A DNA stretch of 64,000 nucleotides from Gnetum montanum. Lineage: Eukaryota > Streptophyta > Gnetopsida > Gnetales > Gnetaceae. The translations under genes were made by a program, and so were the position numbers. The stretch is taken from assembly GCA_015680685.1 (NCBI GenBank), contig MNCI01010461.1, forward strand, positions 335,623 through 399,622, written 5' to 3'. Under the pieces are notes generated by a model. The model saw nothing but the letters and a program-made list of their open reading frames with translations. It was not told the origin of the DNA and made no database searches. Of this stretch, positions 44,061 to 53,375 are shown in pieces; the first letter of the stretch is position 1; each line of letters opens with the position of its first letter.

Positions 44061-45833
44061 ATCGTTGCTTGATCTTGCGTTGGTGATGTAGTCATTTGTT
44101 TTGCTATGGCTTGACCCTTAACTAATGATTGCGCTATGTAGTGTAGGTCAAACTCAGCTATCATGGCTTTCCAAGGGGCGATTCTACTTGACTCGAAAAT
44201 GTTTCCTATGATGGCTCGGAGCACATTATCCTTGCAGATTATATTGACTTGGTTATGGAAGAGGTAATGTCGCCATTTTTTTAAGGAAAAGACCAGGGCT
44301 AGACATGACCTCTCTACCTTGTTATACTTCTTCTCATGGGCTACTAATGCATGGCTTAAGTAGTAGACAGGGACTTCGATTCCATCATCTTGTTTTTGGC
44401 AAAGCATGAACACGATTGACGAGTCCGAAGTGGCAAGGTAGATGTAAAACGGTTTATCATTTTGAGGCGGATAAACTGTGGGTAGTTGGACAAGTGCTAT
44501 TTTAATATTGTCAAATGCTTCCTGGCACTATGGAGTCCATTCAAAATGGACGTTCTTGCATAGTAGGTGGTTCATAGGTTTCAACTTGTCCATTAGTTTT
44601 TCTATGAAATGCCTGATGAACTGTAATCTACCTTGTAGACCTCGGAGTTCAGTAAGGTTGCTAGGTGGTTTTAAGTTTGTTATGGCCTTAACTTTATTGG
44701 GGTCTACTCGTATCCCTGTTTCTGAGGCTATGAATCCAAGAATTTTGCCTGTTTTGACTCCAAAGACACATTTCTTTGGGTTAAGTCTCAGCTCATATTT
44801 TAAACAACGCTTTAGCACTAGGTCAAGATCTTGTATGTGTTGTTCTGATGTCTTCGATTTAACCACGATATCGTCCATGTAGTCATTGAGCAAGTGCAGC
44901 ATGTAATCGCTAAAAATGAATGTCATTGCCCTTTGATATGTGGCTCCAGTATTCTTGAGACCAAAGGGCATCATTGTGTAACAAAAGGTTCCCCATGGTG
45001 TCATAAAGGTAGTCTGGAGCTGATGCTCCGGGTTAATGCGTATCTGATTGTATCCTGAGAAGCCATCCATAAAAGATAATAGGGCATGCCCAGCGATCGA
45101 GTCAACAAATTGATCAATGCTGGGTAGAGGAAAATCATCTTTTATGGTCGCAACATTTAGATCCCAGAAGTCAATGCATAAGCGAATGCTTCCGTTCTTT
45201 TTCGAGACAATGACCATGTTGGATACCCAATCGGCGTAATCGACAGCCCGAATAAAGCCTGCCTGATAAAGCTTGGTGATCTCATTGCGAACTACCAATG
45301 CTACCTCAAGTTTAACCTTTCATGCCTTTTGTTTTACTGGCCTCAATTTTGGATCAAGGATAATATTGTGCTAGACGATTCGAGGATCTAATCTGGGCAT
45401 GTACGTGTATGACCAAGCGAATGCTTTTATGTTGTCTTGAAGAACATCTTCTATGTCTTTGGCCTGTTGAGGTTGCAATAGTGTACTTAATTTTAATATT
45501 TTGGTTTCACCATTAGGCATAATGATGGGGGTTTCAGTCAACAGGTCTTCAGTGATACTATTGGCTTTTATGTCAAGAGATTTTGTCATACCTTTGTAAT
45601 TATCTAGCGTTTGTTGTGTTGAGGCTACGAGTGTGTCTTCCGTTGATGTACCTAAGCTGATAGAGTTTATGTCGATTTCTCTTGTGATTTTTCCATATGG
45701 TCCATCGATGATCAAGGGTGTGGATAAACACTGACAATCCATTGGGCTTGCTCCTACCAATAAATAGAGGGCAGAATAAGCTAATAGGTGTTGTTTCATG
45801 TTCCTTGGAAACGTAAATCATGTGTACATGCAC
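44061..45833 (-). pseudogene. RT and first RNase H of element B
   Basis: It begins with a pre-RT leader (45371-45799) showing SPMDCQCLSTPLIIDGPYGK and FAWSYTYMPRLDPRIV. After a stop the RT proper is open (44528-45298): SIRLCIDFWDLNVATIKDDF, SFMDGFSGYNQIRINPEHQL, TMMPFGLKNTGATYQRAMTF and the intact active site DYMDDIVVKS. A stop at 44527 precedes RNase H (43814-44413 and upstream) with YYLSHALVAHEKKYNKVERS. The first RT codons lie just left of a pyrimidine-rich stretch ending ttggtag on the minus strand. It could be a splice acceptor as in Ogre elements, but no matching donor is clear. Confidence 0.85.
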
Positions 45834-45844
45834 GATGGTGATTT

Positions 45845-46145
45845 ATCGTCGCACCGGGATGCATGGCAGTTTAAGGCCTTACCGGGCTGTGTGTGAGTAG
45901 TAGGTGGTAGTTTAAGGCCTTACCAGGCCGTATGTGGTAGTTTAAGGCCTTACCGGGCCATGTGTGGTAGTTTAAGGCCTTACCAGGCCGTCATGGCAGA
46001 TTGTGGCAGTTTAAGACCTTACCGGGCTGTGTGTGGTAGTTTAAAGCCTTGCTGGGCCGAATGTGAGCCGAATATGGTAGTTTAAGGCCTTGCCGGGCCG
46101 TGTGGGACAGTTTGTGGCAGTTTAAGGCCTTATCGGGCCGTATGT
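45845..46145. repeat. Hairpin-repeat array between RT and accessory gene (element B)
   Basis: About eight copies of GTGGTAGTTTAAGGCC followed by TTACC-GGGCC or TTACC-AGGCC, giving a GGCC/GGCC stem. It lies immediately upstream of the accessory-gene promoter on the plus strand and of the RT frame on the minus strand. Confidence 0.8.
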
Positions 46146-46330
46146 TCGCCATATAATTTACATAGGAGAGTTTGTGCCAAAATGTTCAGTGTGGGCATGT
46201 GGTAGTGTTCATCTTGTTATATATATATTTCTTTGTATTTTGTATTTTGAACAATTTTCATTAAAATTAATACTAAAAGAAATAAAAAATAAAAAACAGA
46301 AACGAAATGCAAGGCGGCGGTAATGTGGCG

Positions 46331-46340
46331 CTATATATAG
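46331..46340 (+). promoter_or_regulatory. TATA-like box of accessory gene, element B
   Basis: ctatatatag in GC-rich surroundings (gcggtaatgtggcg before it), aligned with TATATAAAG at 2597-2605 of A. It lies about 250 bp upstream of the first conserved exon. Confidence 0.6.
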
Positions 46341-46389
46341 CGTAAGGCTATCAGTTGTTGGAGGCACCATGAACTTGAAGGAAAACTGA

Positions 46390-47180
46390 GCGTGAGCGTA
46401 AACCTCAGCGTAAGCGTAAACCTCAGCGTAAGCGTAAACCACCAAACCCAGCATGAGCGTAGAGGCTCAAACTTCAGCGTAAGCGTGAGCGTAGAGGCTC
46501 AAACATCAGCGTACAGGGTTTAGCTCGACGTGCAGGTTCAAACCCCAGTGTAAACCTATTAATCTCAACATGCAGGATGCCGGAATGGCAAGGGCAAGGA
46601 GGTAGAAGGCCAGGGGAGGAAGGGGCCTAGCCTAACTTTCGCGGAGGAAAGTGAGGCCATGTTGCAATGTTTGCCTAGACCAAGGGTTTCATCGTGGCCT
46701 GGATTGGCACACATGTAGGCTCTAATCCTGCCTTTGTTAATTATTTTTATTTGTACCTGTCGTCAGGCGTAGACAGTCTCGGCAACGCAAAGGGTTTTCA
46801 TAGCGTAAAGGGCCTGTACGCTGAGCAGAGGCCTGCAGCGTAGAGGGCCTATATAGCATACAGGGTCTGTACATTGAACCTAGAGGATCTCTATAGTGTA
46901 CAGCATAGACTGTTTTAACAGTATATAGCGTAAACGATTTTATCAGTACATAGCGTAAATGATTTTATCAGTACATAGCATAAACGATTTTATCAGTAGA
47001 TGGCGTAAACGATTTTCACAGCGTATAACATAGATGATTTTCACAACGTATATGCTGATGGTTTTCACAGCGTATACGCTGACAATTTTCACAGCGTATA
47101 CGCTGATGATTTTTTTCTTTTTAGGCAGCGTATACACCGAGCGTAAACAGTTTGTTGATAGCGTATACGCCAAGTGTTTT
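46390..47180. repeat. GCGTA repeats and 25-bp tandem array in 5' region and intron 1 of accessory gene (B)
   Basis: Degenerate AGCGTAAGCGTAAACC words run from 46390 to 46560. Between 46926 and about 47125 lie roughly eight copies of a 25-bp unit, tagcgtaaacgattttatca then gtaca, starting at 46926, 46951, 46976 and 47001. It shades into cagcgtatacgctgatgatt units. Position and motif match 2640-3570 of A. Confidence 0.8.
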
Positions 47181-47239
47181 CAACTTTTAATTTTTCAAAG
47201 TATTAGCCTACAACATGGAATTTCATTTTTTCATCTCGT

Positions 47240-47726
47240 TTTCATGTATGGCTAATTTCATTCTGGTTACTAGCAGGGATCCTGAGCCTTTCCTCTTGGT
47301 AGTTGAGCTAGTTGAAGTACTGGCATGGTTTGGCCCCCTTGAGACCGAAGAACTTACCCCTGATCTGATCATTGACAACAATGGGGTATGGTTTAGGGAA
47401 GGGGCATGTGACTTCCTCGCCTTCATCCTAGATACATTTAAGGTGGTGGTCTGGTCACACCTAAGCGAACAAGTGATGCAGAGCGTGCTTGAAGCTATGT
47501 TGTCGGGATCTTTGGATGGTGTCATGATTTTCATGGAGGACATTGATGAGGGGCCGCTTGTGATCAAGGAAGGTCCCTCTGGCGGGCTGAGATCTACTCT
47601 CCTGTTAGCGCGCGTGTGGGACCTATTACCATGAAGACCTGACTATCTCAATAACACCTTGTTCCTAGCTGCGCGCGCGCACACGTTATTTCAGAACCCT
47701 CCTGGCATGGTGTACCGGGTAGAGAG
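47240..47726 (+). pseudogene. Accessory gene exon 2 (B): degenerate FCP1/NIF-like domain
   Basis: It aligns without gaps to exon 2 of A (both run 450 bp from the shared agg-ga codon to the donor). FCP1-like landmarks: PFLLVVELVEVL (first strand), GVWFREGACDFLAFILDTFK, VVVWSHLSEQVMQSVLEAML, MEDIDEGPLVIKEGPSGG, and after a TGA (47632) TLFLAARAHTLFQNPPGMVY. Family DxD and DD residues are absent here as in A, so the loss preceded the split of the two copies. The Ser of the VWS block and the NPP block are kept. This supports a domain kept for binding, not catalysis (inference). An alternative is chance resemblance to a HAD-like fold; I rate that less likely because four blocks occur in order. Confidence 0.65.
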
Positions 47727-48168
47727 GTAAGATTGTTTAGTTTGTCGTTTCTATTTTTTTTTTTGTTGTTTAGTGTTTGCTTCTGTTTTGATGACCATTC
47801 TTTTGCAGGCCCCAAGTTAACCAAGATGGGACATGCGTTAATGATGATGGGCTTGCCCTGGCTCATACTGCTCTAGAGACCTTTATGGTGGATCCCACCC
47901 TTCATGGAGCTGTATTAGCTCAAAACAAGGGTGATATTGTCCATTTCCATAAATGATTTTCTAGAGCGTTTGCACAGTGCATGGCTCGTGGATGGCTGCA
48001 TGGAGATTGGTCGCATAATGGACTAGTTTTCCCTCGTGATGCTGACTTGGGTTCCAGTACCTCGAAGTCCACAACTAAAGGTAAGTGAAAATATTTTCTA
48101 GATGCCTTAGTGTGTTTGTCTGACTGTGGTGGTCATACTGATGTGATGGTTTCAAATTGTGTTTACAG

Positions 48169-49215
48169 TTGATGTCCCTCCCAGCGGAGACCCTATTACG
48201 ATAGGACAAACTAAAAGTACCCTGTCAATGAAGTTTGGGAAGATCAGCAAGGCACAGAAATGGTTGCGCACCCATGCCCCGCCGTCTATTGTTGGTTGTT
48301 TAAATGATGTCGGCCTCATGGAGCTATTTACAACCCCGAGCCCTGATGTATCCATAGCTAAAATGATCGGGATTGTGGACTCATTCAACAAGTCCATCTC
48401 CTACTACAGCATCCATATTAAGGGTGTCAAAATAGTTTTCCATCTGTTGGCTGAATTCTTTTCAAACCTGTTTGGTGTACCGACAGATGGCATAAATGTA
48501 GTTTTGGACAGGACGCAGAAAGAACTTCACATGGTGCGCAAGCTAGAGGACTGGTTAGGCATTGCCAAGGGCTCTAAGGGATTCTCTATGCAGGGGAAGT
48601 CAAAGGTTGAGGAAGTTAATGAATTGTATCCCCTATTTTGGGCACGAGTGTTTTCTAAATCCCTGTCCCAGGTGAGGAGTCTTGGTGTTGAAGCTGTGCG
48701 CATCATGCGAACCATCCTAGAAACTGGGATGTGTTATAATTGGGCTCAATTTTTGTTGTTGGGCCTTCATAAGGAGATAGTGCAATTGCAATCAAACGTT
48801 GAGATGCAGTTCCATTTTACATTTGCATTCTTTGCAGGCTATCTACGTCGCTTGGCCGAGTTTCTAGTGGTTCGCGCGGACAATAAATATGTCCTACGGG
48901 ATTGTACTCAGTTATCTCATCCATGGATCAATCATTTGTTCGAGACAGCTGAATCCCAAGATGCACATGAGGGGATTGATGAATCTGTGTCCATCACGAC
49001 AGGAGGGTCATCTAGTACTTCAATCCATACACGTGATAGTATGGGGTTTGAACTAGACGATCTGCCCTACACTGCAAAGAGAGCTGAACGGGTCATCAAG
49101 GAGACCATCGGGAAAGCCAAGTTGAAGCTCCCGAAGCGTGAACACTCAACAGAGGTGGCCTCAAACGTGGAAGAGCCAAAGGTGAAGTGAATACGGTTCA
49201 AAATTCTTGTTCTAG
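48169..49215 (+). pseudogene. Accessory gene exon 4 (B): 343-codon conserved domain, possibly plant-mobile-domain-like
   Basis: The longest open part of the gene (48159-49190). It opens with VDVPPSGDPITI, then LSMKFGKISKAQKWLRTHAP, MELFTTPSPDVSIAKMIGIV, VFHLLAEFFSNLFGVPTDGI, a helical middle (LDRTQKELHMVRKLEDWLGI), ARVFSKSLSQVRSLGVEAVR and a FAFFAGYLRRLAEFLVVRAD block, and ends in a Ser/Thr/Glu-rich, Lys-rich tail. TGA at 49188-49190 stands where A has CGG. The N-terminal half loosely follows the plant mobile domain or Transposase_32 layout; I treat this as unproven. The acceptor at 48168 and donor at 49216 are intact. Confidence 0.6.
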
Positions 49216-49305
49216 GTAAGTAAGCTTGGTGCACTTATTGCATTGTCCTTTTTGTCTTGCTCATAATTTTCATTTTGACCGCTTACATGTAACTAATGCC
49301 TTTAG

Positions 49306-49844
49306 ACTTGACTCGAGAAGTGAGGAGACAGGAGTTAGAGACCATTATTAAGGAGGAGGAAGCTACAATGGATTTAATAACTGAGGAGGAAGATGTGGGC
49401 AAAGATCAGGTGGAAGAGACGGAGGTGCTAGGGGAAGACACCACAAAGATAGAACTGGTCGATGACCAGGGTGGTGTTGATGAAATGTTCAGTAGCTTCC
49501 TTAAGGGAAAGTTGGATCTTGGCGATCCTCCAAACACAGAAGGGGACAGAGAACATAGTATATTTCCTTTTATTTTATTGTTTTGCTTTGTGAGTCATTA
49601 TTTCTATGGTGTTTTACTTTTATGTTTTTATCCCTCCCAAACAAAGGTAGTGAAACCAAAACGATTCCCACGAAGCGGTTGGAAGTGCCCATGAAAATGG
49701 CTCCCCCTGGAACGATTGTGGAGGTTAGTCCATCTCGTACTCGTGGACCATTTACTTGGACCGAGATGTCAAGTAAAATGGATTTTGTAATTGGTATTGC
49801 GGACAAGGTGGTCAAATATATTCAGCAAGCCCACCCTGAGATAG
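49306..49844 (+). pseudogene. Accessory gene exons 5 and 6 (B)
   Basis: Exon 5 (49306-49557) encodes an acidic stretch (IIKEEEATMDLITEEEDVGK, then DDQGGVDEMFSSFLKGKLDL). Exon 6 (49647-49844) carries RLEVPMKMAPPGTIVEVSPS and FTWTEMSSKMDFVIGIADKV. Both are open in the spliced frame and keep phase 1. These exons have no stops in this copy. Compared with A, differences are mostly substitutions and three-base-multiple indels. Confidence 0.6.
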
Positions 49845-49932
49845 GTACTAATGTTTTGAGCCTTTTGCAACTTTTGAATTTCACATCCCTTTTTTTGTCT
49901 AATGTTTAATGCCCATTCTTTTGTGTGCGTAG

Positions 49933-50913
49933 GAGCTAAGCTGAGGTGGGATCCATCTGACACCGTTAGAATTGAAAGTTTGCCTACACTACCCCTAGAA
50001 GTTGAGTAGATACCAAGGCCGGTCTATGATGAGGTGGCGGAAGGTCTTGTACATAACGCCAAATCGCTTTGGACCTGTAGGCGTTCCATCAAACAGTTAT
50101 GGTTGCAAATCCAAGTAAAGGAAAAAGAAGTTTCCAAGTTATCAGTTGAGCGTGATGATCTCAAGACTTGGTATGAGTTTGCCTTGGCTAGACTAAGTGG
50201 TGATCGCTCTTGGCGAACTTCTGAGGTCACTTATACTAGATATTGGAACCTGCTCAATCGCCACGCGTCACTGACCTGGAAATTAGCAGAGCGTAAGGCC
50301 CAGGTAGATCTACTGAATCTCAAGTGCCAAGACTGGAAGGCTTTCGCTTCCAAGGTGCATAAGTGGGGTTAGGATGAGAATAACCACAAGCACCATTACA
50401 AGAAATTATTGAAGGAAGTATCCATTGAAAAGTGTCAGCTTGAAATGTTTGTGGAGGGTCTGGGTCTACGCTCTGCATTTGATACTTTTGCTCAGAATAC
50501 AACTGTTGAGATGGAATTGCCTACAAGGGTAATTACAACCGCTTCTAGGGAGGTTTCTGTGCGTGAATTCCCTTTAAAGAGTCCTACATGGTCAGCGGTT
50601 GACAAGGGGAAGGCCTTGGCAAACGTTGATCTAGGCCTTGATGGGACTGATTGGGCTAGCATCTCAGAGGAGGAAATTCTCCACCAACTAGAATTCGGTT
50701 TAGGGGGATTCCCTACAGTAAGAATTTTGTTGCCATGCAATTCGTTTGTTGAGTAATGTTTGGAAGTCTTTTCTTTTGTTCTTATGGTGATTGTTTCTTT
50801 TGCATTTTATAAGATCGAGACAACAATGATATTCAAGAAGCTGGCCCCAGTGGAGTAGCGACCCATGATGCTGGTGGGTCTAAAGGGGACGATCCTCCCG
50901 TCCCCGATGTTTA
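49933..50913 (+). pseudogene. Accessory gene exons 7 and 8 (B): coiled coil and acidic tail
   Basis: Exon 7 (49933-50717, frame-preserving length) begins GAKLRWDPSD and has a heptad-rich region (IKQLWLQIQVKEKEVSKLSV), RSWRTSEVTYTRYWNLLNRH, and a last third with LEMFVEGLGLRSAFDTFAQN and LDGTDWASISEEEILHQLEF. TAG stops at 50008 and 50370 stand where A has CAG. Exon 8 (50814-50913) encodes EAGPSGVATHDAGGSKGDDP and ends DV-TAA; one base is missing near its start relative to A. Confidence 0.6.
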
Positions 50914-50993
50914 ATTTTTGCTTTGAAATTATCCTGGCTCCCATTTTTACATGAGTCACAAATTGAATGTTTTGAGTTGTATTGAACGGATGA

Positions 50994-50999
50994 ATAAAA
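50994..50999 (+). terminator. Polyadenylation signal AATAAA of accessory gene (B)
   Basis: AATAAA about 80 bp downstream of the TAA of exon 8, followed by T-rich sequence. It is not conserved as an exact hexamer in A. Plausible but weak on its own. Confidence 0.4.
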
Positions 51000-51279
51000 T
51001 CAATTAACTCTTATACTTGTATATCATTACATGTATATATATATTTCTACATATTTTTTTGTTGTGGATTTTGAGTTTAAATGTAAACACAACACAGCAA
51101 TGTAAAATGTTTTGGTTTGTTTTTGTAGTTTAAGTGTAGTACACGAATGTAATTATAAGTAGGAATGTAATTATAAGCGAAGGATAATTGTGAAAATTAT
51201 TATTGACAACACGACAATGTAGGCGTAAATTCGAACAGTGAACTGGAATTTGGGAGAAAAACAAAACGTAGGTAGATGA

Positions 51280-51545
51280 TCTAGTTTAAGGCCATTTCGG
51301 GCCACATGCATTAGTTTAAGGCCATTTCGGGCCATACGCATTAGTTTAAGGTCATTTCGGGCCATACGTAAGCAAGGGAAGTTTCAAGTGACAAGGGTTG
51401 ATTTCTTAAGAGACCGATCATTTCTGATCATGGCTAGTTTTATGTCATTGCGGACATGATAGTTTAATGTCATTACAGACTTAGAATGTAGTTTAATGTC
51501 ATTTCGAACGGCGAATGATAGTTTAATGTCGTTTTGGACTAAGTG
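51280..51545. repeat. Hairpin-repeat array between accessory gene and protease (element B)
   Basis: Three copies of TAGTTTAAGG with a GGCC or GGTC, ATTTCG, GGGCC stem (51285-51365), then four of the TAGTTTAATGTC-ATTTCG-GAC type (51430-51540). Both stem types occur side by side, with compensating bases. Confidence 0.8.
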
Positions 51546-51574
51546 TTGTTTATTGGTTTAGTAATTTTTTGATT

Positions 51575-52506
51575 TTTCTCATTTTAATGTTAGGAGTAGC
51601 GTTAGCAGGTATGATTCTATATTCAACGTCCCCTTCACTGATCACGTTGAATGGTAATTCAGCCCAAGGGACATCTGATGGAATAGTTCTTGCATTGATG
51701 CTTTCCGGTGTTTCTACGTGTACTGTGATCTCTGTGTCGGTTGTAGTTTCTAAGTGTGGCTATGTATGTACAATTTCAGACCTGAGTATTTCTATTTTTG
51801 GTAGATTTTCCTTTGTGTCTAAGAGATTATCGCCTATTAGTTGTTGTTCATTTGTATCATGTTGTTTAGGCTCTTCGAGCTTAACCTCCGAGCCTTGGTC
51901 TATATCTGTATACGATGAGATGGTAGGTGTAGCAGCCTCCCCATGTATAATGATTTCACCACCTTCATAACGTAGGTGAATTTCTTGGTATATGGGGGAA
52001 GAGACTGCTTTTAGTTGGGCTAACCAGGGCCTTCCCAATATTAGGTTGAACCCTGGCATTTCATCGATCATCACAAAGTCAACAAATGTGGGGAATTGAT
52101 CCCCTGCTATGAAGTCTAAAGTCACGGTGCCTTTGACTATCACGCATGATCCGCTGAACGATTTCAAACACGTGGTGGTGGTTGGTCTGATTAGCTCTGT
52201 AAGCCCCAGTTGTTCGATGATGGGATATGGCACTACGTTTGTAGTAGCTCCATCATCTACATGGACCCTATGTATCTTGAATTGATTTATTCGTATTGTT
52301 ATGAACATAGGTGCTGTTGTTACCTCTCCTATTTTCTCATCCACCTTGATGTTGTCATTGTGGAAACTTAATGGTTTGGAAGTTGACCCTTGAGGCAAGT
52401 ACATTACCACATGAATTGAGGGTTCATTTGGAGGCAAGTCTTCGCTTACTAGGATAGAGGTTAACATGCACACTAGAGCTTCACGATGAGTTTGAGATGT
52501 TAACAC
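51575..52506 (-). CDS. Retropepsin-like protease of element B
   Basis: Open from 52506 to 51760, with homology to about 51575 after one stop. Active-site block RVHVDDGATTNVVPYPII, then LKSFSGSCVIVKGTVTLDFI, and NLILGRPWLAQLKAVSSPIY with the ILGR-x-W signature. The DDGA form matches A, so it is a family trait and not damage. The tail is Glu/Thr-rich and ends with WAELPFNVIS. It forms the 3' end of the gag-pro part and is followed on the minus strand by the insert, not by RT. Confidence 0.85.
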
Positions 52507-52553
52507 TAGGTCGAGCTCAGTGAAGTGTTTTTTTGTTTGAGTGCCTGCGTGAC

Positions 52554-53349
52554 CTACGTTAGAGCTGTTGCTAGATCTCTACAGTTGGGTGTATGTTTGT
52601 CAGCAGTGATTTGGTCCATTGGGCCTAATAGTTTTATTTCATGCATAGTTAGTTTATCATTTTTACCCGAAATCATTGATTTAGGCGTATCATGTTTTCT
52701 GGATGGGTCACCCTCATAGCCTGTGTTTGGTTTCTCATTAGGTGATGTCATGGGTACTGCATTTAGTGGGGTAGGTTTAGGCGGTCCTACGGCTAGCCGT
52801 TGGCACTCCTTCTCCAAGCATTCGTGTGTAGCTTGTCTGCTAGGCGTTCTCATGTGTGGCGTGGGGGTGTAGTTGGTTTCGGGACCTTAGGTTGCTTTGG
52901 AACTTGTACTACGTATGGAGTAGGGCAGGGCTGCGGTTGGACGGGTGTATGCGGTCGAGTGCCAGGCTGGCTGGGCACCTTGATGACATAGGGACTTGGT
53001 TTATTCTGTGTTTGCAAAGTGGAGGACTGGTAGTCACCAGGACGTTCGGGTGTCCTAACAACGTATGGAGTTGGCCTAGCTAGAGGTTGTACCTCCACTG
53101 TTTCAACTGCAGGTGGCACTCGGACTACGTAGGGGGTAGGCTGAATAGGAGGTGTTTGTGAGTTTGTGGTAGTAGCGGCGGGAGGTACGTGTACCACGTA
53201 TGGTTTTTCACGTGTTGGGGTATTAGAAGTTGCTACGGCGGGGGCTTCTCGAATGACATAAGGTTTCTGTGGGGAGTATAATGGTTGAGGCACAGATGTT
53301 TGTACAGTGGAAGGAATGTGCCTCAACCATTATAGTGGAAGGAATGTGC
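52554..53349 (-). pseudogene. PYVV-repeat gag-protease linker of element B
   Basis: The frame 52850-53326 has about seven copies of PYV(V/I)-x-x-P at 20-25-residue spacing, for example KPYVVHVPPA, TPYVVRVPPA, TPYVVRTPER, SPYVIKVPSQ and TPYVVQVPKQ. Frame 52554-52853 continues with HECLEKECQRLAVGPPKPTP and LLGPMDQITADKHTPNCRDL. A 17-base perfect inverted repeat and a duplicated 16-mer at its start (53277-53349) mark a local rearrangement. Function unknown; probably extended and disordered. Confidence 0.7.
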
Positions 53350-53375
53350 ACTACAAATGGTTTCTTTTATACCTA

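Larger units (their letters stand above)
46589..50913 (+). pseudogene. Eight-exon accessory gene on strand opposite to gag-pol, element B copy
   Basis: Proposed exons: about 46589-46714, about 47240-47726, 47809-48080, 48169-49215, 49306-49557, 49647-49844, 49933-50717, 50814-50913. Donors read GTAGGC, GTAAGA, GTAAGT, GTAAGT, GTATAT, GTACTA, GTAAGA; acceptors include ctagcag, ttttgcag, tttacag, ctttag, gcgtag. Phases agree with the A copy throughout exons 2-7. Total coding length would be near 1,050-1,080 codons. Defects: no ATG in exon 1, stops in exons 2, 3, 4 (end) and 7, and a one-base loss in exon 8. AATAAA lies at 50994-50999, about 80 bp after the stop. The product is unknown; a DNA- or chromatin-associated or packaging role is only speculation. 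Confidence 0.75.
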
